Source of the DNA: Amoebidium appalachense
Taxonomy: Eukaryota > Ichthyosporea
DNA length: 64,000 bases
Direction of reading: 5' to 3'
NCBI GenBank assembly: GCA_963693365.1
Contig: CAVNZM010000002.1
Span: forward strand, 16,182,001 to 16,246,000
Positions 33,481 to 44,120 of this stretch are shown piece after piece (position 1 is the first letter of the stretch; each line of letters starts with the position of its first letter). The translations under genes and the position numbers were made by a program. Under the pieces are notes generated by a model that had not been told where the DNA came from, did no database searches, and saw nothing but the letters and a program-made list of their open reading frames with translations.

Positions 33481-33672
33481 TGTGCTTAACTTACTGAATA
33501 TGAAGACGCAAGGCTTAGCAACTACGGCAGACAACTCATCCGTACGGGCCAAACCAAAGCACACAGAAACAGGCAGTCACACCATTATAACAGAGCTGCA
33601 TGTTTGTGTGTGTGTGTGTGTTGGGTTGGGAAGGGGGGGGGAGCCTTAGGGGGGGGGAGCCTAGGCGGAAGA

Positions 33673-33712
<40 letters not shown>

Positions 33713-34419
33713 CCTGTACATGTACGTAAATGAGCAGTAAGCGGGCTGCCAGAAAGGGGGAGGCCCGGCCCAGTTCGGCCCAGCGGACACCGGGGGGAGG
33801 GGGAAGGGGGGGGGGGGGGGGGGGAGGGGGGGGGGGGGGGGGAGGGGGTCAGGGAGGGGCCTGAGGGGGGATCCATGGGGCATGCGACACGGTCACACCG
33901 GAGGTGTACAAATGTGGCACTACACGACTTTGCGCAACGTGTGTGCGTTTTGAAGAAAGTGAGGGGCAGAGAGAGATCCTAATAACGGGAGCTCCGAGGA
34001 CTGAGGAGGCCTCCCAAGGGGTGGGGAGGGGGGAGGAAGGGGGGGAGGGGGGAGGGGAGGGGAAGGGGGAGGGGGGGGGGGGGAGGGGGAGGGAGGGGGC
34101 ACATTATAGCTGCCGGTAATTCTTCCAAGTGCGTGCAGATGTATGAATAATACGGGCCCTCTGCATCATTTAGAGCAGAAAATGGCAGCATTATGAAGCA
34201 GTATACATGATACAATTTCAAATTGTCAATTTAATTTTTTGGCATCAGTAATCGCAGATTTCTTCGATCATTATCATAATTGAAACACCCCTGTTCTTCA
34301 CTCGAACTTGGTCATACTATACAAAACTATACAAACAATACAACCTATCAATCAGCAAGAAATAGAACCAGAAGGAAACATTTATCTAACTTCAAGTCTT
34401 CGCAAATGATCAACCCTCC

Positions 34420-34460
<41 letters not shown>

Positions 34461-35098
34461 ACACACACACACGGAAGTCCAACCCCTTTCAACAAATTTA
34501 TAATACAAGTGGTCAATACTTACACCACAAGCATACGAATTTGGCTAGGGATATGTACACGCCATTCCAGTCAGTAGTACATGTACCACTGCAAAATCAA
34601 TATTTATGAATATATTTCCAAGGGCACACCAAGTGCACCGTTAACAAATCCATATCGGCCAGCCTACATTCAACTTTGCAACACAATCAAGTCATTCCAG
34701 TAATCCTTTCAAATCTCTCAAACTTATCCAAGGCATACGGTTGCCCCTGTCCTAACCCTACATCTTAACAAGCCATTCACTGCATCAAATAGCCGTAGCC
34801 TCGTTCATCATCCATAACCATTCATCATCTACTCTTGTTCTACATACCAGACCAATTGAACAGCAAAAAAGGGATCCAAAAAAAAGGCCCTGGTAGGTGT
34901 GTTCGTGTGTGTGTGCTTGGGAGGGGATGGGGAGGATTAGGGGGGGAGGAAGAGGGAGGGGGGGGGGGAGGGGGGAGGGGGAGGGGGGAAGAGAGGAGAG
35001 GCATGCAACAAGCAAGGAGAAACCCTATATTCCTGAAGCATGGAAATCTGGCATCGTGCTTGGTTAAGGTTTGTGCTATTGACCAGGAGGCTACAGTC

Positions 35099-35201
35099 CT
35101 AGGCGGAACCATTCCCAAATGGTGGAGACCCAACCCCGTCCACATCCATAGTAGCCATGGATGGGCGCCGAGGAAACACAAACACGTCCTGTGTGTGCAA
35201 C

Positions 35202-35246
<45 letters not shown>

Positions 35247-35276
35247 ATGTGCGTATGCGCGTGTGTGTGTGTGTGC

Positions 35277-35326
<50 letters not shown>

Positions 35327-35433
35327 CGGTGAATGTGTGAGCGCGTAAGGGGCCTACTAAGAGTTCCGTTTGGAGCCCGTGGCAATCAATAGAACGGTGA
35401 ATATACCATAGCGTACGGGTTGTGGGCTTTTCT

Positions 35434-35475
<42 letters not shown>

Positions 35476-36120
35476 CCTTGTGTTTGGGTTGGGGGGGGGG
35501 GGGGGGGGGGGGGGGATGGGGGCAGGGCAGGCTCGCAGAAGGAGAAGAGGAGGGGAGAAACTGGAAGGCAAAGATTGGTGATGCTACAGAATATGGCATA
35601 CAAGGATACACTACGGAGCACAATACTGCACCACATACGAAGGAACGGAGACGAGGAAAGAAAAGGGGGGGGGGGGGGGGGGGGGGGGGAGGTGTGAAGA
35701 CAATGTGGGATGTGCTGGTGTCTGGAAGTGCAAGGCCTGCAAGCATAAACCAACTGCAGATAAAGCATAATGGCATTACAACGTAGTTCATTACATCAAA
35801 ATAAAGGCAGGGTGAGATGATAGGGGCTGGAATATGGGTAACCTAAAGTGGGATGGGGGAAAGCTGACCGGGCCTTATTGTGTATGTACGTGTGTGGCCG
35901 GGCTCGGGAAGGCTTATGTGTATGTTGTGGTGTGGGCCCGTGTTGTTGAGGGGTTGCCTCGGGGGATGGGGGGGGGGAGGGGAGAGAGAGAGAGCGAGGG
36001 GGGGGGGGGGGGGGGGGGGGAGGGGGGAAGTTTCGAAGGTGTTTGTGCTTGTGTGTGCCTGTGTCTGTCAATCTGTGCGTCTGTGTGTCTGCGTCTGTCT
36101 GTCTGTGCGTCTGTGTGTGC

Positions 36121-36179
<59 letters not shown>

Positions 36180-36946
36180 GTGTGCATGTGGGCGTGTACA
36201 CGTACATGCATGTCCGTGTGGGTGTGGGTGTGGGTGTGTGTGTACGTGTGTGTCTACCTGTGTGAATAGGAGGCCCGGGGGAAGGGCAGGGGATGGGCGC
36301 AGAGAGGGTGGGGGGAAGGGGGGGGGGGGGGGGGGGGGGGGTTTGAATGCGTGGGGGGGAGGGGGGGGGGGGAGGGGGGGGGCTGTGCGTATGTTACTGC
36401 TGGAGGACGAGGAGAAGAGGGGGGCGGGGGGGAAGGGGGGAAGGGGGAATGAAGGGGGGGGAAAGGAGGGGGGGGGGCAATACCCATGAGGAGTTCGTGC
36501 TTCCAGGGATAGGTGGTGCAGTCTGAGGAGTCAGAGGGTTGCTGGAATGCAGTGATGTCAGATGAATGACCAATCATATATAGTCTGATCATAACAGCAA
36601 ATCACAGCAAGTGTGGTCTAGACCATGGTCTGTACTGTTGTGCAATCAAAAAAAAAAGGGGGGGGGGGGGGGGGGGGGGCGGGAGGGGGGAAGGGGGGGG
36701 GGGGGGGGGGGGGAGGGGGGGGGGGATGGTCTACGATGCACGTTCTGGTCTATGAGTAGCCGTCAATCATAGACAGGGTGGTGAGCAGGGGGGAGGCAAG
36801 CTGAAATGCATCACACAAGTATAGTACAATCAAATAAAATTGGAAACATAAGTGCACGAGCAACATACAACATACCATGTGTATCTGTAAGGCAGAAAGG
36901 GGTGGGGGGAATGTGTGTATGTGTGCGTGTGCGTGTGTGCGTGTGT

Positions 36947-36977
<31 letters not shown>

Positions 36978-38580
36978 GGGGGGGGGGGGAGGGGGGATAA
37001 AATACCTGGACGTGTGATCGGACTGCTGATCCATGGGCGCAAAGTGAGTGTGCATGGCGTTAAGAGCAAGGGGGGAGGCCAGGGGGCGAGAGTTGCGCCG
37101 GTGATAATTCATAGCCGCAAACGGACCAGGAGACGGGGGAGTGGGCAGCTGGGGGCTGTCGCATGCCGTGTCCATAGCACACAGCCCGGATATGGGGTCT
37201 AGGGTGCGGCTGGATCGGCGCGCAATAAGACGGGTGAGAGAGGAGGAGGAGGAGGACGTGGTGCGCTGTGAGGGCAGGGGGGGGGGTTAGGAGGTGGGTT
37301 GTAGAAACTAATGGGTGAGGGTGGGTTAACTGGTGGTGGAATGGTGTGTGCCATGGCAGGACACATAGCCATAGACGAGGGAATGTTGCATGATCTTGCG
37401 TTCCTGAGAGGAGGGGGAGACGGGGAAGGAGGGGAAGGGGGGGGGGGGGAAGGGGGAGGGCGGGGCCGTTACAGCTAATCTATAGGATAAAAAGTACAAC
37501 TTCACAACTGACAAAACAATGCAAGTTTGGCAAAAGGAACACACAAAGTGGGGGGGGGGGGGGAATGTGTTGCACGTACGACATGCACATTCACGACCGA
37601 CAACACAATGCAGGTTTGGAAGGCGGGTGGGGGATGCTGGGGGAGGGGGGGGGGGGGGGGGGGGGGGGGGGAAGAACACAAAAAGACAAACACCAAAGTA
37701 AATACCGGGCAAGGGGGGGTGAGAAAGGCGGGTGGGTGGTGGTGGTGGTGGTGGTGGGGGGGGGGGGGGGGGGGGGGGGGGGGATATAGAACGTGGTATG
37801 CAAGCCGTGAGCCTCCTTCAATGAAGCCTTGCGCAAATGGCACGAGAAATGAGAAACAAACACCAAAACTAATCTGCACATCACAGCACATCTACAGGCA
37901 GGGCACACTAGGGCACACCTGGGCTATGGGGTGCTCGGGGATCATCAGGTTGGACGACCGCCTGCCTGCCTCCTCGCTGTCCTGCCCTGTTGACGTCACT
38001 GCAGCCAAAATGACGTCAGCAACATAGGGATGTGCGCGCAACATCGCAAGGGTTGTGTGTATTGGTTGTGGGTGCATGAAAATAGCGCCACAGAGGCTTG
38101 GCGAACGGCTCATAACTAATGGTTGAGCTCATGGTTATTACTACAGTGCTTGCACTGATGTGTATGCTGATAAAGGAGGAGCGCTTCATTCACTACCTGG
38201 TTGTGATACTACGTCCAAGATTTTTTATGTATGCACCGGTGTGTCTGCATTGCGCGTACAAGGGCGGGAGGGTGGTGACGAGGCGGGGAAGAGGTGTTTG
38301 GAAATACTTGACATAACACTCAAGCACAAAATTTGAAGCTAGGAATCACTTAAAGATGGAGGGAGCTATTAATCCAAATGCACAGGTTCACACAAAAACC
38401 CAATCAGAAGGAATGGTATCTAAAGAATGAACACAAAAAGATAGTTGCACCATACCATAAGCAGAGCCCATAATCAAAAATGTAAACCTAATCAATAAGG
38501 TTCAAAGCTCTTCGTAGTGATTGGGGGGGGGGGGGGGGGAGGGGGGAGGGGGGGGGGGGGGGAGGGGAGGGGGGATGGTG

Positions 38581-38643
<63 letters not shown>

Positions 38644-39387
38644 TTGATTCATGTAGATTGACATATGCAGATAGAGGGGACAACGTCACCTGCAGCCATG
38701 TGGAAGACTATGCACAGGCCACTCTTGACCCCCCCGGCATAGCTGTGGGGGATGTGGAAGTAGTCTCTCAGGGACTCCCGGGTCCCGGCTACCCGGAAGG
38801 CATCGAGAGGCGTGTTGCCTGACTTGTCCTCACAGTGTCTCTGTGGGAAAAGTCATTAGCCGAGCGTGAAACAGTGAGCGAAAGATGAAGCTTGCTGCCA
38901 ACCGAATCGTCGTATCATAAACAAAGAAGTGTACATTCCCTTACCTTCCCATTCATAAACGGCAATACCCCGCCACCCCCCCCCCCCCCCCTCCCTCCCT
39001 CCCTCCCTCCCTCCCCCCCCCCCCCCTCCCCAAAAAAGTTTGTTTTCATCTCGACTCTTGGTGCTCGGTGTTTATTCCCCCCCCCCCCCCCCCCCCCCCC
39101 CCTCCCGCCCCCTTCGTGTTCGATCTCTACATATGGCGATAAACTATGCGTGAAAAAGATAAATAAGAAACCTTTACCCGGATGAAGATATTGCTAATTC
39201 TTCTCTTTGTGGGCACCAAGACCAACCCACACACAAGGAGGGTACACACACAGTCTCACCCACCCACCCACCCAGAAACACGAGCACACACACAGCCGCA
39301 AGTACCCTTACCACAGACACATGCACACACACACCCACCCACCCACCCACCCACCCACGCACCCACCCACGCACGCACGCACCCACG

Positions 39388-39427
<40 letters not shown>

Positions 39428-40898
39428 CACACCAACACACCTGCCAGGGGCCCGGATTCCAAGTCTTCGCACATCCACACAAACAGTGCAGGCTCAGATC
39501 CTGGCCCACCATCACCAGTGTTGCCGTCAACTGACTACACACAACCGTCACCCCCTGCTCCAACTGCCCCTTCAACTGTCCCCACTCCTCCGCCGAAAGT
39601 TTATCCACCGTAACCTCCATATCCATGTTCTCGTTGCACCCTGTTTGCGTGGTCGAAGTGTGTGTGGGTTCTGGCGTGTTCTGGTAGTTTCCGCATTGGT
39701 CGAGTTCGTGATCGGCATCGTTCATTGGTAGAAGGGTGGAGATGTGGTCATCTACGCTGTCTGGTGGGTTGGTGGGCTGACGAGGGAGAATGGGGGGCAG
39801 GTGGGTAGGGGCGTTTTGCTTGTGTTGTCCTAGCGGAGCGAGTGTGGGTACAGGCATGTTTGTGATATTTGTGGCTGGTGCGGAGGTGAAAAACCCGAAC
39901 TGTTGTTGGTTACCGGGTAAGGGTGTCAGGGGCTGTTGCGGTTGATACAGGCTGGAGGTGACGGGGCCCGGGGGAAGCTGGACGAGAATCTGCGCCTGCA
40001 GTTGCGTACTCTGTGCTTGGCCCGTGTGTTGTTGTTGTGCCTGGTGTTGTTGTTGTGCCTGTTGTTGTGCTTGTTGTTGTTGCTGCTGTTGCTGTTGTTG
40101 AGCTTGTTGTTGTTGTTGTTGCTGTTGTTGTTGGTGGTGGTGGTGTAGCTGCAAATGTTGTTGTTGCTGTAGCTGTTGCTGTTGTTGTGCTTGGTGTTGT
40201 TGCTGCTGCTGTTGGGTATTCTGCTGTGCCTGCACCTGCTGTTGCATTTGTTGCAGCAGAAGCATGTTCAAGGAATTGTCCAGTGTTTGCACCTGTTGCT
40301 GTGTAGCAAGCATGCTCGTCAACTCGTTCAGCTGGTCCTGCAAACTGGATGACCCCATGTTCGCCATGTGATTTGCTGCCATTGGCTGTGCTAGGCGCTG
40401 GGGAACACCACCACCCACAGGCACGGTAGGCGTGCTGGTGGGTGCAACCATGAACCCACCAGCAAAAGTCATAGGGTCGGTTGTAGGCAGAGTGTGCAGA
40501 AGATTCACCCCCTGCTGCAGAGGATTAGGATTATTACTTGCATGTCAAGTTACAAACAGTCTGTTATCTTCCATTCGTGATCGTACCCTTGACCAGAGAG
40601 ACCGTTAAATAAATCCGAATTTCTCTGTTCCGAATCCCCCCCCCCCTCCCCCCCCCCTCTCCCCCCCCCCCCCCCCCCGTCCCCGCCAAAGCCATTCACG
40701 CCATAGGGTATATCCCCCCCCCCCCCCCCCCCCCCCCCCAAAACCAAAAAAAAAAAAAAGAAAAAAAAAAATACATCTTCCCCATTTCCCCGATGATAGC
40801 TATTCGTTTTTCGCACCTATCACCTCCCAATGAACCAGTTTTCTCTGCAGTTATAGTGCCCGTGTATGCCACCATGTGTGACTCCCAAATATATTATC

Positions 40899-40934
<36 letters not shown>

Positions 40935-41178
40935 TCCCCCCCCAGGGCATGGATGTATGGGCTGACTCAACACATGTCGAGACACGAGCCCCCCCCCCCC
41001 CCCCCCCCCCCCCCAAACACCCCACCCACCCCACCCCCCCGCCCCCGGACCCCCGAGGCCTCCAGAGCCCCCCCATCCCCTCACACATCCATACAATCCA
41101 CACCCACCCACCCACCACCACCCACCCATCTCACCCACCCGCACACCCGCACACCCACGTACCCACCCGTTCACAGAC

Positions 41179-41216
<38 letters not shown>

Positions 41217-44120
41217 ACCCCCCCCCCACACACACACACACATGCACGTACATTCATTTCTGTGGGCTGCTGCTGCTGTGCCCGCTGGATCTGCAGAGAC
41301 AGCTGCTGCGCCACTGTTGGGCCCGTGTCTGCCTGGGTCAGCATGATGGTTGACAGACCCCCTGCAGGCACGTGGCTTGATGCAGGGGCCATGGGTGTAG
41401 CGGCCACAGACACACCCCGCATGTGCAGCTGGAATGAAAGCAGGGTGAGCAGGAGGGCACTGGAGGGCAGACAAAGAGGTTATATGTTGTCACTGGCAGG
41501 CCCAATGGGAGAAAACCAACAATGCTAAATACTACGAGACACGGCACATTCAGACCAAATGACTACAAACAAAATATGAAGGCTAAATTTATAAAAGAAG
41601 CGAAAGGGCTTTGTGGTTTGAACGTGGGGTTGGAGTGGGTTGATAAATACATGAATGGGGTTGGGCTAACACGACGCGTGGGGAGGATGGAAAGGGGGCA
41701 GTTGCCTGAATATCTGAGCCCATGCTTGGTATGATGGGAATTTGGGGTTGGGGAGTCGCAGCATGCACCAGCTGTGTTTGGCCGTGTTGACCCATAGTGT
41801 TCTGCAGAGTATGCACCGTGAATATTTGGGTAATTATTTTTGTCTGATACATACTACAGCAACATCATGTGCACCACCCGCTCAGAAAGTCAAATAGCAC
41901 CATGTTGGTCTCGAAGAAAAAAGCAGTTTACTCGATATTCGGCACCATATATAATTATATGATTCACCATTCTAATTCCGGCTTCACAGCTTCCAGCTAC
42001 CCTCCTGTACATTCTTGCGAAAGGGCATGCACTCTGGGAGGCATTAAAACACGGATTACAGCAAGAAGAGCAAAAAAAATGAGAATAAGGACCGTGTTCC
42101 CTCCTCGTGCTCCTTGTAGTATAACTGACAGTGTGGAAAAATCTTTACCAATGTGGAGCCTCCACCACTACAACTACGCCTGCAGTATTTAGAGGGCTGT
42201 CGAATGCCGATGAGGTGAGATGTAGAAAGGGGCGCATACATCTAGACTATAACTCACCTGGTTAGCTTGAGTCGTATCGTGGAGTGCCTGGGTCAGCTGT
42301 TCTTGCTGCTGCTGCTGTTGCAGTTGGTGTTGCTGGACAAGGTGCTGCACGGCCGCTTGCTGGAACGGCGTCAAGGACGGCACGGTGGGCTGCTGGGGCT
42401 GCGACTGTTTCATCTGCTGCTGGATCTGCGCAAGTGCTAACTGCACATCAAACCCCTGCTGCGCCTGCTGTACTTGGCCCTGCGTTGTAGTTGCCTGGAC
42501 CGTGCTGTTCTGGATGGCCGAAAACTGGACCACTTGAACGTTCTGGACGTTTTGTAGCACAGGTGTACCCACTCCGCTGCTGGCAACGGGGACGAAAACG
42601 TGGCTTGTTGCTGGGGAGAACGATTGGCCGGCCGCCGGGGTGATGGGTATGTGAATGGGCAACTGGTTGAGACTACCGGCGCGGGGACGGACTGTAATAG
42701 AGGAACGACGGGTTGGGTCTGTGGTGCTAACCATCTGCGCCTGCATCCCAAGGACAGGTTGGCCCACAGGTTGCTGCAGTGGGTGGGTGTTTGAAAGTGC
42801 ACCGGGCGCTCCCGGTGTGCTCATAACTGAAACACCAGAAACAGAAACAGGCTGCTGGACGAGGGGCTGGAAGACGGCGGAATGCTGGACCAGCGCCAAG
42901 TGCTGTGGCTGCTGGAATGCCTGGGTCTGTTGGTGCTGGTTTTGCTGCTGTGCAACTGATAGCGGCACGGTTGGTTGTTGCTGTTGGGGCTGCTGTGCCA
43001 ACATGTGGAAACCAAGCGAAACTTTTGAGACATCGGCCGCCTGTGGAATCGCCGTGGCTAAACCAGGTTGCTCGGGTGCCAACTGCATGAACCCATCGGT
43101 TGAGGTTGACGATGTACTATCCGACCGAATGCTCTCAAAGTGAAGTACACCGTCATCCTGCCAGCCTTCGCCCTCTCCATTCTGCCCGCTGCAGGTCGAA
43201 CCTTGGCCCTGCCCACGGTGTGGTGCATGTGCCAGATAAGAATTGGATCTGCGTAGAGATCTCCGCTCAGGTGCAGAGCGGAGTTTAAAGGACGAGGACT
43301 CCGTTGGACTTCCAGTTTCCATAGCCCCGAAATAATCAACAGCCGACTGCTTCTCATGCTGGATCTGCCACTCTATCTCCTGCTGCAGCTGGGATATTTG
43401 GTGCTCGATCTCCAGCGCCTGTGACTGTGAAACGGTCATCGAGTGGCAAGTGCCTGCAAGCGGCTGTGCCCCAGCCCCCATTGAGTTCTGCATGCTAAAT
43501 TTGGATGCTTCGAAGGTCGCTTGCTGCTGAAAAAACGCCCCAAAAGGCACGCCTACTTGCTGTTCGAGGGACACGGGCATGTTCGGGCTAGGGGCTGCTA
43601 CAAAGTTCTGGGCACCTGGTAGTGTATTTTGGTCATCCACATATAACTGCAAACACGCTGGTGGATTTCCAGATAACGTAGCACTTTTCACCCGTTTTGT
43701 GAACCGTGTGGTTAGATCCACATGTGCTTGTGTAGCGGTCGGTATATGAGGGCTAGAAGAAAGCGTCTGGGAAGGATTCGAAACGTTGCTTAGAGACCCA
43801 CAACTTTGACTCGCTGATGTTACACCCGGTGTCGCAACCCCATAAGGACAGAGCGGAGTGAAATCGGACACCGAAGCACTCCGTAACGGGCCTGCCTGTG
43901 ATGGCATTTGGCTAGATAAAGAAAAGGACGCCTCGGTCTGGGACTGTACAGGTGCGACTTGGCAACCCAATCCAAGCCCTAGTTTCCTGTGCAGCTCTGC
44001 ATCCACGTTGGGCTGCGCATGCTGCATCTCTGGGTTTGATTGCGGCATAGAGCCCGCAACGTTCGGTGGCTTTGCCGCTACCGACTGGGAGAACGCATAT
44101 TGGCTAGTGCTGCTGGCCAT
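35099..44120 (-). CDS. Large Gln-rich protein with ankyrin-like C-terminal region, 9 exons
   Basis: Exons on the minus strand: 44120-42258, 41801-41676, 41428-41252, 40514-39441, 38840-38690, 37998-37919, 37265-37006, 36541-36484 and 35188-35099. The sum is 3879 nt and 1292 residues, all GT-AG and in phase. Exon 1 is a Ser/Gln/Pro-rich, probably disordered, region containing a coiled-coil-like [17 protein letters not shown] and a PKA/14-3-3-type RRSLRRSNS. Exons 1-4 have Q-rich blocks, the longest in exon 4 (mixed CAG/CAA, about 40250-40030). From the end of exon 4 into exon 5 the sequence becomes ordered: DLSLHCLC, then [20 protein letters not shown], which fits an ankyrin repeat. The C-terminus is Ser/Pro-rich and ends FGNGSA. 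Gln-rich tracts with a C-terminal ankyrin-like fold suggest a transcriptional or scaffold protein; this is inference. I recognise no named family. Least certain: exon 2 (its donor could be the GC after 41695) and the short exons 6 and 8. Confidence 0.65.
35200..36475. repeat. GT, poly-C/poly-G repeats in the last intron of the Gln-rich gene
   Basis: GT runs at 35203-35244, 35280-35324 and 36124-36178. A C run of about 38 (35437-35474) is followed after a 16-base spacer by a G run (35491-35515). Further G runs lie at 35666-35690, 36000-36020 and 36320-36341. All lie between the last two exons. Confidence 0.85.
36650..37000. repeat. Poly-G tracts between exons 7 and 8 of the Gln-rich gene
   Basis: An A run joins poly-G (36648-36679) and then more G (36696-36725). 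A GT tract merges into poly-G at 36911-36989, ending just below the exon 7 donor. Confidence 0.85.
37440..37785. repeat. Poly-G tracts in the intron between exons 6 and 7
   Basis: G runs at 37437-37449, 37551-37563, 37647-37671 and 37756-37783, the last preceded by GGT repeats. Confidence 0.85.
38520..38642. repeat. GT / poly-G tract 3' of the ankyrin-like exon
   Basis: Interrupted G from 38522, a short GT run, then 48 uninterrupted G (38595-38642), about 50 bases beyond the exon 5 donor (minus strand). Confidence 0.9.
38980..39420. repeat. Poly-C and CA/CCCA repeats in the intron after exon 4
   Basis: C runs at 38976-39026 (with CCCT units) and 39078-39102, then CCCA, GCACCCAC and CA repeats from 39243 to 39420, stopping about 20 bases short of the exon 4 donor. 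Confidence 0.85.
40030..40260 (-). repeat. CAG/CAA (polyglutamine) region in exon 4 of the Gln-rich gene
   Basis: Mixed CAG and CAA codons (CTG/TTG on the plus strand) encode Gln blocks broken by A, H and L. The mixing of the two codons makes it a stable poly-Q region rather than a pure trinucleotide repeat. Confidence 0.85.
40640..41245. repeat. Poly-C, poly-A and CCCA repeats between exons 3 and 4
   Basis: C runs at 40639-40678, 40714-40739 and 40901-40932 (then 40990-41014 and 41180-41216), an A-rich tract at 40740-40771, ACCC/CCCA units at 41099-41165 and CA at 41227-41242, adjoining the exon 3 donor. Confidence 0.85.

Larger units (their letters stand above)
31832..35098. other. Intergenic region with tandem duplication and poly-G tracts
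   Basis: Contains the LYAR upstream region (a CCAAT box at 32051-32055 on the plus strand), unique DNA to 32320, the duplicated poly-G units (32320-33480), further poly-G (33674-33710, 33800-33842, 34000-34100), AT-rich unique DNA with a C run at 34421-34457, and a G-rich tract at 34917-35000. No gene is supported. Confidence 0.55.

Noticed and set aside
37326-37403. Extra exon of the Gln-rich gene near 37403 (acceptor CTCTCAG)
   Set aside because: A good acceptor is present, but no donor gives a phase linking exons 5 and 7, while the exon at 37998-37919 fits exactly.
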